Below the pieces are notes generated by a model that did no database searches, was not told where the DNA came from, and saw nothing but the letters and a program-made list of their open reading frames with translations. Both the position numbers and the translations under genes were made by a program. From Oceanicola granulosus HTCC2516 (GTDB taxonomy: Bacteria; Pseudomonadota; Alphaproteobacteria; Rhodobacterales; Rhodobacteraceae): a DNA stretch of 52,575 nt. Each line of letters begins with the position of its first letter. The first letter of the stretch is position 1. Below, piece by piece: positions 8,535 to 20,255 of this stretch. The stretch is from positions 1,829,764-1,882,338 of the forward strand of contig NZ_CH724107.1 of assembly GCF_000153305.1 (NCBI RefSeq), given 5' to 3'.

Positions 8535-10417
8535 TGCGCGGCCTCCTCTCGGGCCCGCTCCACCGGATGCAGGCAGCGCGCCGCGTGATCGCCCACCTGG
8601 CGCAGCACGATCTCGCCCGCGCGGCAGTCTGGCTGCACCTTCGGGCAACGGTCGGCGAAGGCGCAGCCCTCCGGCAGCCGGTCCACCGCCGGCGGCAGGC
8701 CGGGGATCGCCTCGAGCCGCCGCCGCCCGGCGCCCAGCTCGGGGACGCACTTCATCAGGAGCGCCGTGTAGGGGTGGCGCGGGTGGTTCAGGATCTGCTC
8801 CGTCGTCCCCTGCTCGACGATCCGCCCGGCATACATCACCGCCGCCCGGTCGCAGAGCTGCGCGACGACGCCGAAATCGTGGGTGATGAACACGATCGCC
8901 AGCCCCCGCTCGCGCCGCAGGTCCGACAGCACCGACAGGATCTGCGCCTGCACCGTCACGTCGAGCGCCGTCGTCGGCTCGTCGGCGATGATGACGTCCG
9001 GGTCGTTGGCCAGCGCCATCGCGATCCCGACCCGCTGGCGCATGCCCCCCGACATCTCGTGCGGATAGGCGTCGATCCGGCTCTCCGGGTTCGGGATGCG
9101 CACGTCGCGCAACAGCCCCAGCGCCCGCTCCCGCGCCGCGCGGCGGCCGACGGGGTGATGCACCCGGATCGCCTCGATCAGCTGGTCGCCGACCTTGTAG
9201 AGCGGGTGCAGCGTCGCCAGCGGGTCCTGGAAGATGTAGCTCACCCGGTCCCCGCGCAGCTGGCGCAGCTTGCCGTAGCGCGCCCCGATCAGCTCCTGGC
9301 CCTTGTATTGCGCCGACCCGCCGGTGATCACACCCGGCGGCGAGGCGACCAGCCCCATCACCGACAGCGCCGTCACCGACTTGCCCGACCCGCTCTCCCC
9401 GATCAGCCCGAGGCACTCCCCCGGCGCGACGTGCAGCGACACCCCGTTCACCGCCCGGAAGGTCCGCTTGCCCACGTGGAACTGCGTCTCGAGGTCGGTC
9501 AGCGTCAGCACCCCCTCGGCGCGCGGCTCCGGCGGCACGTGATCGCGCGCCACCTGCGTCGCCGCCATCGGCCGGCTCAGCGCGCCCGAGCGCAGCCGCG
9601 GGTCGAGCGCGTCGCGCACCCCGTCGCCGAGCAGGTTGATCGCCATGACGATGATCAGGATCATCACGCCGGGCACCACCGAGGTGTGCGGCTGCGTGAT
9701 GTGCGCCGAGCGCGCCTCGCCCAGCATCGAGCCGAGATCGGCCTGCGGCGGCTGGCTGCCGAGCCCGAGGAAGCTGAGGCCGGCCGTTTCGAGGATCATC
9801 CAGCCTACCGTGGTCGACATCGCGATCACGATCACCGGCACCACGTTGGGCAGCACCTCCGAGACGATGATGCGCGCGTCCGACAGCCCCGACAGCCGCG
9901 CCGCGTCCACGAACTCCTTGTGCGCGATCCCGACCGTGACGCCCCGGATGTTGCGCGCGAAGAAGGGGATGTTGACCGCCGCCACCGCGATCAGCGCGTT
10001 GAACAGCCCCGGCCCCAGCGCGGCCACGATGGCGAGCGCGAGCAGGATGTAGGGAAACGCCATCAGCATGTCGACGCCGCGCATGACGACGTTGTCGACC
10101 CTTCCGCCGTAATAGCCCGCGACCACCCCGATCGCCGCGCCCAGCGTGGCGGCGATGGCGGCGGCGGCGAAGCCCACCGCCAGCGACAGCCGCGTGCCCC
10201 AGAGCAGCCGCGACAGCAGGTCCCGCCCCAGATGGTCGGTGCCGAGCAGCGCGCCCTCCGAGAAGGGCGGCAGGAACTTGTCCGACGTGTTGGTCACGTT
10301 CGGCGGCTTCAGCGGCAGCCACGGCGTCACCAGCGCCAGCAGCACCACCAGCCCCATCACCACCAGCCCCAGCAGCGCCAGCCGGTTGCGCGCGAGCAGG
10401 GCGAGGAAGCGCCTCAC
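8531..10417 (-). CDS. Fused peptide ABC transporter permease and ATP-binding protein (DppC-DppD)
   Basis: A single open frame of 628 residues joins two normally separate subunits. Residues about 1-275 are a DppC-like permease: an N-terminal anchor, the [12 protein letters not shown] motif, several membrane spans and the EAA-type loop near [13 protein letters not shown]. After a linker around 275-300 comes a complete DppD-like ATPase with Walker A GESGSGKS, signature [12 protein letters not shown], Walker [13 protein letters not shown] and the C-terminal cysteines ([15 protein letters not shown]). No frameshift is visible. The start is a GTG at 10417 inside the upstream permease stop (GTGA). 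Similar fusions are annotated in other proteobacteria. The second ATPase and the other permease remain separate, so the predicted complex still has two of each domain. Confidence 0.93.
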   Translation of the reverse strand: MRRFLALLARNRLALLGLVVMGLVVLLALVTPWLPLKPPNVTNTSDKFLPPFSEGALLGTDHLGRDLLSRLLWGTRLSLAVGFAAAAIAATLGAAIGVVAGYYGGRVDNVVMRGVDMLMAFPYILLALAIVAALGPGLFNALIAVAAVNIPFFARNIRGVTVGIAHKEFVDAARLSGLSDARIIVSEVLPNVVPVIVIAMSTTVGWMILETAGLSFLGLGSQPPQADLGSMLGEARSAHITQPHTSVVPGVMILIIVMAINLLGDGVRDALDPRLRSGALSRPMAATQVARDHVPPEPRAEGVLTLTDLETQFHVGKRTFRAVNGVSLHVAPGECLGLIGESGSGKSVTALSVMGLVASPPGVITGGSAQYKGQELIGARYGKLRQLRGDRVSYIFQDPLATLHPLYKVGDQLIEAIRVHHPVGRRAARERALGLLRDVRIPNPESRIDAYPHEMSGGMRQRVGIAMALANDPDVIIADEPTTALDVTVQAQILSVLSDLRRERGLAIVFITHDFGVVAQLCDRAAVMYAGRIVEQGTTEQILNHPRHPYTALLMKCVPELGAGRRRLEAIPGLPPAVDRLPEGCAFADRCPKVQPDCRAGEIVLRQVGDHAARCLHPVERAREEAAQ

Positions 10418-11361
10418 GTCTTGATCCTCGGATCGAGCAGGCTCTGCGCCACGTCCACCACGATATTGAACAGCACGTAGCAGGCGGCCACGAACACCAC
10501 CCCGCCCTGCACCAGCAGGATGTCGCGCGTCAGGATCGCGTCGACCAGCATCCGCCCCACCCCGGGCCACTGGAACACGATCTCGATATAGACCGCCCCC
10601 GACAGCACGAACCCGGCCTGGATGCCCAGCACCGGGATGATCGACACCATCGCCGCCCGCAGCGCGTGCCGCCAGATCACCCGCCGCTCATGGACCCCCT
10701 TGGCCCGCGCGGTGCGGATGAAATCCTGCCGCAGCACCTCCAGCATCGCCGAGCGCGACAGCCGCGCCACCACCCCCGTCGCCACCACCGCCAGCGCCGT
10801 GGCCGGCATCACCAGGTGGCGCAGCAGGTCGCCGAGGCCGCCGCCGCCGTAGATCGCGTACATCCCCGACACCGGGAACCACCGCCGCTCGACGGCGAAG
10901 GCGAGTATCATCAGCATCCCGAGGAAGAACGACGGGATCGAGATCCCGAGCAGCACCGCGAAGGTGATCGCCTTGTCCGCCCAGCCGTACTGGTTCGCCG
11001 CCGACACCACCCCCGCCAGCACCCCGAACAGCGCGCACAGCACGAACGACGTGCCCGCGAGGATCAGGGTCGCCCCGAACCGCTCGAGGATCTCGTCCAG
11101 CACCGGCCGGTTGAGCGAGAAGGAGGTGCCGAAATCGCCGGTCAGCATGTTGCCGAGCCAGATGAAGTACCGGGCCACCGCCGGCCGATCGAGCCCGAGG
11201 TCGCGGTTCAGCTTCTCGACGTTCTCCGGCGTCGCGTAGGAGCCGAGGATCGCCGTCGCCGGATCGCCGGGGATCAGCGCCATGATCGCGAAGACGATCA
11301 CCGTGATCCCGAACAGCACCGGGATCGCCGACACCAGCCGTCTCAGGATATAGCTGCCCAT
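10414..11361 (-). CDS. Peptide-type ABC transporter permease (DppB/OppB-like)
   Basis: A 315-residue inner-membrane protein with the classic DppB opening MGSYILRRLVSAIPVLFGIT, about six membrane segments and the EAA loop (RQDFIRTARAKGV). It forms the translocation pore with the DppC half of the fused downstream protein. GTGA overlap with that gene indicates coupled translation. It follows the binding-protein gene after a 118-bp gap containing a strong GC hairpin, which may let the binding protein be made in excess. Confidence 0.95.
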   Translation of the reverse strand: MGSYILRRLVSAIPVLFGITVIVFAIMALIPGDPATAILGSYATPENVEKLNRDLGLDRPAVARYFIWLGNMLTGDFGTSFSLNRPVLDEILERFGATLILAGTSFVLCALFGVLAGVVSAANQYGWADKAITFAVLLGISIPSFFLGMLMILAFAVERRWFPVSGMYAIYGGGGLGDLLRHLVMPATALAVVATGVVARLSRSAMLEVLRQDFIRTARAKGVHERRVIWRHALRAAMVSIIPVLGIQAGFVLSGAVYIEIVFQWPGVGRMLVDAILTRDILLVQGGVVFVAACYVLFNIVVDVAQSLLDPRIKT

Positions 11362-11400
11362 CGCTCCCCCATCGCCTCCGCGCGCGCCGCCCCCGGCAAC

Positions 11401-11448
11401 CTCTGTCCTCGAAATATCCCGGGGGGTCCGGGGGGCAGCGCCCCCCGG
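11401..11448 (-). repeat. GC hairpin plus ATATTT element between binding-protein and permease genes
   Basis: CCGGGGGG at 11428-11435 pairs with CCCCCCGG at 11441-11448 around a short loop. In the transcribed (minus) direction it is followed by GGGATATTT and then AGGACAGAG, the second form of the intergenic element also present at 13851-13929. Stem-loops in this position of ABC operons commonly stabilise the upstream binding-protein mRNA or reduce read-through; that role is inferred here. Confidence 0.65.
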
Positions 11449-11479
11449 CGGGTCGGGCCGCCACGCGGCCCGAAGCCCC

Positions 11480-13057
11480 TCACTCCTTCACGACGTCGTC
11501 GAGCAGCAGGAAGAACGACGGCTGCAGCGCGAAGTTCTCCACGCTGGCGCCCGTCACCGCGTTCTGCTTCCAGTTCGCGACGAACACCCACGGCGCGTCC
11601 TCCTGCACGATCTGCTGCACCTGCTTGTAGAGCTCGGCGCGCTCGTCCTGGTCGGTCGCCACGCGCGCCGCCTCGAGCAGTTCGTCCACCTCGGGGTTGG
11701 AGTAGTAGCCCGAGTTGAAGCCGCCCGCGTCGGGCCAGGCCTCGGTGCGCAGGGTCAGGAAGGGCAGCGTGTCGGGATCGTTCGTCATCCACGCCATCTC
11801 GGCCATGTCGGCCTTGCCCTCGAGGCCCGGGTTCACCTCGCCGAGGAAGGTGTTCCACTCGTAGGTCTCGATGCTGACGTCGAAGCCGACCTCCTCGAGA
11901 TCCGCCTGGATCGCGGTGCCCATCGCCACCGGGTCCAGCATGCCCGAGCCGCCCTCGGTGACGTAGAAGGTCACCTCGGGGTTCTCCACGCCCGCCTCCG
12001 CGAGCAGCTCGCGGGCGCGCTCGGGATCGTGCGGGTAGGGCTCGAGGCTGTCGTCGTAGGCCCAGGCGAAGGCCGGCGGGATCGGCCCGGCGGCGATCTC
12101 GGCGGTGCCCTCGAGCACGTCCTCCACCAGCGCCCGCTTGTCGACGGCGTAGTTCGCCGCCTGCCGCACCAGCTTGTCGGCGAACGGGCCTTCCTTGGTG
12201 TTGAGGATCAGGAACCACACGTGCGGCCCGGCCTGCTCGTGGATGGTGAACTGCTCGCCCTCGAACTCCGACAGCGCCACCGGCGGCACCTCGACCATCA
12301 GGTCGATCCCGCCCGCGAGCATCTCGGCGGTGCGGGTGTTGGCGTCGGTGATCGGGCGGAACACGACCGCCTCGAGCTCGGGCGCCCCGTCCCAGTAATC
12401 GGGGTTGCGCTCGATCACGACCGCCTCGTTGGAGCGCCACTCCACGAAGGTGAACGGCCCCGTCCCCGAGGGGTTGCGGCCGAACTCGGCCCCGTGCTCC
12501 TCGACGGCGGCGGGCGAGACGATCAGCCCGGTCGGGTAGGCGAGGTTCGACAGGAACGGCGCGTAGGGCTCGTTCAGGGTGAACTTCACCGTCATGTCGT
12601 CCACCGCCTCGACGCTGTCGACCGCAGAGAAGAAGAAGGCCAGCGGGAACGGGCCGGTGTCGTGGTAGGGGTGGTCCTCGTCGAGCATCCGCTCGAAGTT
12701 GAACACCACCGCCTCGGCGTTGAACGGGCTGCCGTCGTGGAAGCTCACCCCCTCGCGCAGGGTGAAGGTGTACTCGGTGCCGTCGTCGCTGATCTCCCAG
12801 TCCGTCGCCAGCGCCGGCTCCACCTCGAGGGTGCCGTCGGCATAGCGCACCAGCCCGTCGTAGACGTTCATCAGGATGCGGAAATCGTTCACCGCGGTCA
12901 CCGCGGCCGGGTCCAGCGCCTTGGGCTCGGCGATCTGCCCGACGATGAGCACGCCGGGCGGGGTCTGCGCCGCCGCCGGAGCGCCCGCGCCGAGCGCGAG
13001 GGCCGAGGCCATGCCGGCGGCGAGTGCCGCGCGGCGGGTCCAGTGAAGAAGGGTCAT
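11480..13057 (-). CDS. Peptide-type ABC transporter substrate-binding protein (SBP family 5)
   Basis: A 525-residue periplasmic receptor. The N-terminus HWTRRAALAAGMASALALGAGAPAAAQ is an export signal with a twin-arginine-like RR, cleaved near AAAQ. The body has the SBP_bac_5 pattern: ALDPAAVTAVNDFRILMNVYDGLVRY, then DGTEYTFTLREGVSFHDGSPFNAEAVVFNFERM, and a middle segment around GTGPFTFVEW. Family members bind peptides, nickel or other small solutes, and the ligand cannot be read from sequence. First gene of the transporter operon, divergent from the DUF1028 gene. Confidence 0.94.
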   Translation of the reverse strand: MTLLHWTRRAALAAGMASALALGAGAPAAAQTPPGVLIVGQIAEPKALDPAAVTAVNDFRILMNVYDGLVRYADGTLEVEPALATDWEISDDGTEYTFTLREGVSFHDGSPFNAEAVVFNFERMLDEDHPYHDTGPFPLAFFFSAVDSVEAVDDMTVKFTLNEPYAPFLSNLAYPTGLIVSPAAVEEHGAEFGRNPSGTGPFTFVEWRSNEAVVIERNPDYWDGAPELEAVVFRPITDANTRTAEMLAGGIDLMVEVPPVALSEFEGEQFTIHEQAGPHVWFLILNTKEGPFADKLVRQAANYAVDKRALVEDVLEGTAEIAAGPIPPAFAWAYDDSLEPYPHDPERARELLAEAGVENPEVTFYVTEGGSGMLDPVAMGTAIQADLEEVGFDVSIETYEWNTFLGEVNPGLEGKADMAEMAWMTNDPDTLPFLTLRTEAWPDAGGFNSGYYSNPEVDELLEAARVATDQDERAELYKQVQQIVQEDAPWVFVANWKQNAVTGASVENFALQPSFFLLLDDVVKE

Positions 13058-13093
13058 GGGGTGGTACCTCCGCTGTCTAGGCTTGCCGCCTAT

Positions 13094-13114
13094 TGATCAT
13101 GATAAATTGCATCA
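13094..13114. promoter_or_regulatory. Candidate operator in the divergent SBP/DUF1028 intergenic region
   Basis: An AT-rich island in a very GC-rich context. TGAT-N7-ATCA at 13100-13114 is an inverted repeat, directly preceded by TGATCAT. It sits 37 bp from the SBP start and about 50 bp from the DUF1028 start, so one regulator could control both directions. No regulator gene lies next to it and the motif was not matched to a known family. Confidence 0.35.
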
Positions 13115-13166
13115 GGACAAAGTTCCGGTTTAAATTCAAGGCCGGACTTCGGCGAAAGGCGGCCTC

Positions 13167-13829
13167 GTGACCATCTCGATCCTCACCTTCGATGCAAAAA
13201 CAGGCACCTACGGCGGCGCGGCGTGCACCGGATCGCTCTGCGTCGGCGGCTGGGTGCTGCGCGGCGACGCCGAATCGGGCCTGTCCGCCGCGCAGGGCTC
13301 CGCCCCCTCGACCCTCTGGGGCACCGGGGCGCTCGCCCTGATGCGCGCCGGCACCCCCGCCGCCGAGGCCGTCGCCCGCCTCACCAGCGCCGACACCGGC
13401 GCCGCCCACCGCCAGCTCGCCGCGCTCGACCCACAGGGCGGCACCGGCCACTTCACCGGCGCCGAGAGCATCCCCGCCGCCGCCGCCCGCACCGCGCCCG
13501 ACGTGGTGGTCAGCGGCAACATGCTCGCCTCCGAGGCGGTGCTCGACGCCTGCCTCGAGGGCTACCTCGCCGCCACCGGCCCCCACCCCGAACGCCTCCT
13601 CGCCGCGCTGGAGGCCGCCGACGCCGCCGGCGGCGACAGCCGCGGCCTGCTCTCGGCGGCGCTGCTCGTCACCGGCCGCGACATGGCCCCGCTCACCCTG
13701 CGCATCGACCACGCCGACCGCCCCCTCGCCGCCCTGCGCACCCTCTACGACCGCTCCCAGACCTCCCCCTACCGCGACTGGCTCGACCTCGTCCCGACCC
13801 TCGACCACCCCAACCGCAGCCCCGCCTGA
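13167..13829 (+). CDS. DUF1028 family protein (Ntn-hydrolase-like)
   Basis: A 220-residue protein starting at a GTG with an AAAGGCGG stretch upstream. The family pattern is recognisable: ISILTFDAKTGTYGGA at the start, the GLSAAQG region and VVSGNMLASEAVLDA in the middle. DUF1028 proteins are predicted N-terminal nucleophile hydrolases but are not well characterised. The gene is divergent from a peptide ABC transporter, and DUF1028 genes often accompany such transporters. A role in cleaving an imported amide or peptide is therefore possible, as inference only. The annotation of the GTG start is the least certain part. Confidence 0.8.
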   Translation: MTISILTFDAKTGTYGGAACTGSLCVGGWVLRGDAESGLSAAQGSAPSTLWGTGALALMRAGTPAAEAVARLTSADTGAAHRQLAALDPQGGTGHFTGAESIPAAAARTAPDVVVSGNMLASEAVLDACLEGYLAATGPHPERLLAALEAADAAGGDSRGLLSAALLVTGRDMAPLTLRIDHADRPLAALRTLYDRSQTSPYRDWLDLVPTLDHPNRSPA

Positions 13830-14144
13830 TCCCGTCGGCCGCCTCCGGCGGGGATATTTGCAGGACAGAGGGACAGGGCGCTCCGCCACCCCACGCGCCT
13901 CCCCCGCGCCTCTGTCCCGGAAATATCCCAGGGGGGTGAATTGCGTCAGCAAGAGGGGGGACGGCGTCCCCCCTGCCCCGGCCGCCACGGGCGCGGGGCG
14001 GGAATTGCTGCACCTTCGGCCCGCAGGGACTTGCCAAACGCCCGCGCAGCGGCTTTCATCCCTCGTCAACAGGGGGCCCGCGCTCTACGCCGCATCGACC
14101 GCGGGCCGACACCCTCGTGACGGGTAAGGCGGCACGGGTCTATC
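13830..14144. repeat. Non-coding stretch with paired ATATTT elements and a perfect GC palindrome
   Basis: This 315-bp gap before xdhA holds no convincing gene. CCGCC-TC-CGGCGG near 13840 is followed by GGGATATTT and AGGACAGAG (13851-13870). The same unit returns inverted at 13910-13929, so the two can pair. Downstream, AGGGGGGACG and CGTCCCCCCT (13954-13974) form a perfect inverted repeat around one base. Together these probably isolate the DUF1028 gene from the xdh operon. No clear promoter for xdhA was found between 13980 and 14144. Confidence 0.7.
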
Positions 14145-15517
14145 ATGACCACCATCTCATTCTGGCTGAACGGCGCCCTCGTGGCGGTGGACGCACCACC
14201 GACACGGACCCTGCTCGACCACCTGCGCGAGACGCAGGGGCTGACGGGGACCAAGGAGGGCTGCAACGAGGGCGATTGCGGCGCCTGCACCGTCATGGTG
14301 ACGGACGCGGCCGGCGCGCGGGCAATCAACGCCTGCATCCTGTTCCTGCCGCAGCTGCACGGCAAGGCGGTGCGCACCGTCGAGGGCCTCGCCGGGCCCG
14401 ACGGCAGCCTGCACCCGGTGCAGCAGGCGATGATCGACAAGCACGGCAGCCAGTGCGGCTTCTGCACGCCGGGCTTCGTGGTGACGATGGCGGTCGGCCA
14501 CTTGCAGGGCCGGGTCGACCACGACGACCTGCTCGCGGGCAACCTCTGCCGCTGCACCGGCTACGCCCCGATCATCCGCGCCGCCGAGGCCGCCGAGGGG
14601 GTGCCCGTCCCCGAGTGGATGCACGAGGACGCCGCGCTGGTGGCGCGGGGGCTCGACGCGCCCGGCCCGATCGCGCCGGAGAGCGCCGACGCGCTGGCGG
14701 CGTGGTATCTCGAGCACCCCGACGCGGTGCTCGTCGCCGGGGCGACGGACGTCGGCCTCTGGGTGACGAAGGGGCTGCGCGATCTCGGCGAGGTCGCCTT
14801 CCTCAACCGCTGCGCCGAGCTGCGCGCCATCGAGGAGCGCGACGGCGCGCTCCGGGTCGGGGCGGCGGTGTCGCTCGCCGAGCTGCACCGGGCGCTGGGC
14901 GCGCGGCTGCCGTCGCTCGCCGAGCTGATCCGGCGCTTCGGCTCCGAGCAGGTCCGCGCCGCCGCCACGGTGGGCGGCAACATCGCCAACGGCTCGCCCA
15001 TCGGCGACAGCCCGCCCGCGCTGATCGCCCTCGGCGCGACGCTGCACCTGCGCCGGGGCGACGCGCGCCGCGAGATGCCGCTCGAGGACTTCTTCCTCGA
15101 CTACGGCAAGCAGGACCGCCGCCCCGGCGAGTTCGTCGAGGCCGTCACCTTCCCCGCCGACGCCCCCGCCCTGCGCTGCTACAAGATCTCCAAGCGCTTC
15201 GACCAGGATATCTCCGCCGTCTGCGGCTGCTTCAACGTCACCGTCGCGGACGACAGCACCGTGACCGCCGCCCGGATCGCCTTCGGTGGCATGGCCGCGA
15301 CGCCCAAGCGCGCCGCCGCCGTCGAGGCCGCGCTCGTCGGCCGGCCCTGGGGCGAGGCGAGCCTCGCGGCCGCGCTCGACGCCTTCGCCGACGACTTCAC
15401 GCCGCTGTCGGACATGCGCGCCTCCGAGCCCTACCGGCTCGAAGTGGCGCGAAACCTTTTGCGCCGCTACGCCGCCGACCTCGCCGGGCAGCCGGTCTCG
15501 GTGCTGGAGGTGACCCC

Positions 15518-15521
<4 letters not shown>
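14145..15521 (+). CDS. xdhA: Xanthine dehydrogenase small subunit (2Fe-2S and FAD)
   Basis: A 458-residue subunit that passes electrons from the molybdenum site to NAD. The N-terminal plant-type ferredoxin domain holds C40, C45, C48 and C64. A second 2Fe-2S domain holds C104, C107, C135 and C137 ([10 protein letters not shown] and NLCRCTGY). From about residue 165 an FAD domain follows, with [12 protein letters not shown] and the [17 protein letters not shown] flavin loop. This matches Rhodobacter capsulatus XdhA in domain order and size. First gene of a chain of overlapping genes; the TGA stop lies inside the GTG start of xdhB. Confidence 0.97.
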
Positions 15522-17943
<2,422 letters not shown>

Positions 17944-17947
<4 letters not shown>

Positions 17948-18687
17948 GCGCGATCCGCGTCACGGTGCTGCGCACCGCCGGCTCGGTCCCCCGCGAGCGG
18001 GGCGCGGCGATGCTGGTCCATGCTGACCGGATCGAGGGCACCATCGGCGGCGGCGCGCTCGAGTGGCAGGCGATGGCCGAGGCGCGGGCGATGCTCGCCG
18101 AGGGGCGCGGCGCGCAGGAGCGCACCTACCCGCTCGGCCCGGCGCTCGGGCAATGCTGCGGCGGCTCGGTGACGCTGGGCTTCGCGGCGGCCGACGCGCT
18201 CGAGGCGCCCGCCGCCGCGCCGCTCTGGATCTGGGGCGCCGGGCATGTCGGCCGGGCGATCGTCGCCACGATGGCGCCGCTGCCGCACTACGCGCTGACC
18301 TGGATCGACTTCGCGCCCGACCGCTTCCCCGAGACCACCCACGGCGAGACCCGCCTCGTCGCCGCCGACCCGCCCCGGCTCGTCCCGTTCGCGCCGCCGG
18401 AGGCGCACCACCTGGTGCTGACCTGGTCGCACGAGGTCGACCTCGCGCTCTGCCACGCGCTGCTCGGCCACGGCTTCGCGAGCTGCGGGCTGATCGGCTC
18501 GGCGACGAAATGGGCCCGCTTCCGCGGCAGGCTGGCGGCGCTGGGGCACGGCAATGCCCAGATTTCGCGCATCGCCTGCCCGATCGGCGATCCGGAGCTC
18601 GGCAAACATCCGCAGGCCATTGCCGTCGGTGTCACGGCCGCGTTACTCAGGTCGGCGGACAAGGGCGCGAGGGCGAAGACCGGATGA
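17944..18687 (+). CDS. xdhC: Xanthine dehydrogenase accessory protein XdhC
   Basis: Binds molybdenum cofactor, promotes its sulfuration and delivers it to XdhB. The 247-residue protein starts at GTG 17944 inside the xdhB stop. Visible features are the RTAGSVPRERGAAMLV N-terminal block, GTIGGGALE, the conserved GQCCGG pair of cysteines and a Rossmann-type WIWGAGHVGRAI. Length and order xdhA-xdhB-xdhC match R. capsulatus. Its TGA overlaps the ATG of the transporter ATPase (ATGA at 18684-18687), which ties the enzyme genes to the transporter genes in one operon. Confidence 0.95.
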
Positions 18688-20207
18688 AGGAGACGCTCCT
18701 TTCACTCGAGGGGCTGACGAAGGCCTATCCGGGCGTCGTCGCCAACGAGGACGTCTCCTTCGACATCCGCCGCGGCGAGGTCCACGCGCTGCTCGGCGAG
18801 AACGGCGCGGGCAAGTCGACGCTGGTCAAGACGATCTACGGCCTCGTCAAGCCCGACCGCGGCCGGATGCGGCTCAACGGCGCCCCCTACGAGCCCGCCG
18901 AGCCCAAGGTCGCCCGCCGGCTCGGCGTGGCGATGGTGTTCCAGCACTTCTCGCTGTTCGACGCGCTCAACGTCGCCGAGAACATCGCGCTCGGCATGGA
19001 GAACCCGCCCCGCCCGCGCGACCTCGCGGCGCGGATCCGCGACGTCTCGGAGACCTACGGCCTGCCGCTCGACCCGTTCCGCACCGTCGGCGACCTGTCG
19101 GCGGGCGAGCGCCAGCGGGTCGAGATCATCCGCTGCCTGCTGCAGGACCCGAAGCTGCTGATCATGGACGAGCCGACCAGCGTGCTGACGCCGCAGGAGG
19201 TGACGATCCTGTTCGAGACCCTGCGCAAGCTGTCGGCCGAGGGCACCGCGATCCTCTACATCTCGCACAAGCTCGAGGAGATCCGCGCGCTCTGCGAGAC
19301 CGCGACGATCCTGCGCCTCGGCCGGGTGGTGGGCACCTGCGACCCGCGCGAGAGCTCGGCGCGCCAGATGGCCGAGATGATGGTGGGTGGCGAGCTGCTC
19401 GTTCCCGAGCGCGAACCCGGCGAGGGCGGCGCGGTGATGCTCGAGGTCGCCGGCCTCTCCGCCGCCTCGCCCCGGCCGTTCGGCACCGCGCTCAGGGACA
19501 TCGGCTTCGAGGTGCGCGCCGGCGAGGTGCTCGGAATCGGCGGCGTCGCGGGCAACGGGCAGGACGAGCTGCTCGCCGCGCTCTCGGGCGAGCTGCGCAC
19601 GAAGCCCGGCATGGTGCGCTTCAAGGGCGACGACATCGGCCGCCGCGGCCCCAACGAGCGGCGCGCGCGCGCGCTGCTGACCGCTCCCGAGGAGCGGATG
19701 GGCCACGCCGCCGCGCCCGACATGAGCCTGACCGAGAACGCCGTGCTGACCGCCAACGTCCGCGAGGACCTGTCGCGCCACGGCTTCCTGCGCTGGGGCA
19801 GGGCCAGGGCCTTCGCCGAGCTGGTCATCGAGCGCTTCGACGTGCGCACGCCGGGGCCGGACCGGGCGGCGATGTCGCTGTCGGGCGGCAACCTGCAGAA
19901 ATACGTCATCGGGCGCGAGATCCTGCAGCGGCCCGACCTGCTCGTCGTCAACCAGCCGACCTGGGGCGTCGACGCCTCCGCCGCCGCGGCGATCCGCCAG
20001 GCGCTGCTCGACCTCGCCGCCGGCGGCGCGGCGGTGATCGTGATCAGCCAGGACCTCGACGAGCTGATGGAGATCTCCGACCGCTTCGCCGCGCTCAACG
20101 AGGGCCGCCTCAGCGCGCCCCGCCCGGCGCGCGGGCTGAGCGTCGAGGAGATCGGGCTGATGCTGGGCGGCGCCCACGACATGGAGGTGGCGCATGTGGA
20201 CGCGTGA
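18684..20207 (+). CDS. BMP-type ABC transporter ATP-binding protein (two nucleotide-binding domains)
   Basis: A 507-residue ATPase with two tandem domains, like the nucleoside transporter ATPases of the YufO/NupO group. The first half has Walker A GENGAGKST, signature LSAGERQRVEI and Walker B LLIMDEPTSVL. The second half keeps LSGGNLQKYVIGRE and a degenerate P-loop GVAGNGQDE, usual in this family. Coupled by ATGA to xdhC. With the two permeases and the BMP receptor that follow it forms a complete importer; the operon setting suggests a purine base or nucleoside as substrate. Confidence 0.94.
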   Translation: MKETLLSLEGLTKAYPGVVANEDVSFDIRRGEVHALLGENGAGKSTLVKTIYGLVKPDRGRMRLNGAPYEPAEPKVARRLGVAMVFQHFSLFDALNVAENIALGMENPPRPRDLAARIRDVSETYGLPLDPFRTVGDLSAGERQRVEIIRCLLQDPKLLIMDEPTSVLTPQEVTILFETLRKLSAEGTAILYISHKLEEIRALCETATILRLGRVVGTCDPRESSARQMAEMMVGGELLVPEREPGEGGAVMLEVAGLSAASPRPFGTALRDIGFEVRAGEVLGIGGVAGNGQDELLAALSGELRTKPGMVRFKGDDIGRRGPNERRARALLTAPEERMGHAAAPDMSLTENAVLTANVREDLSRHGFLRWGRARAFAELVIERFDVRTPGPDRAAMSLSGGNLQKYVIGREILQRPDLLVVNQPTWGVDASAAAAIRQALLDLAAGGAAVIVISQDLDELMEISDRFAALNEGRLSAPRPARGLSVEEIGLMLGGAHDMEVAHVDA

Positions 20208-20210
20208 GGA

Positions 20211-20244
20211 CGCCTCCGGCGGGCATATTTTCGGCCAGATGAAG
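20211..20244 (+). repeat. Intergenic ATATTT element inside the purine operon
   Basis: The 48-bp gap between the ATPase and first permease is almost filled by one element: CGCCTCCGGCGGG, then CATATTTT, then GGCCAGATGAAG. The last six bases lie close to the TTG start and the GAAGGGGG run could double as its Shine-Dalgarno sequence. Same family as 3153-3233 and 27922-27943. Confidence 0.7.
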
Positions 20245-20255
20245 GGGGCGGCGCA

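Noticed and set aside
8531-10417. Frameshift or missed stop between DppC and DppD
   Set aside because: The reading frame is continuous through the linker with normal codon usage, and such fusions are known in other genomes.
14037-14144. Riboswitch or promoter upstream of xdhA
   Set aside because: No purine-riboswitch-like core and no convincing -35/-10 pair could be read.
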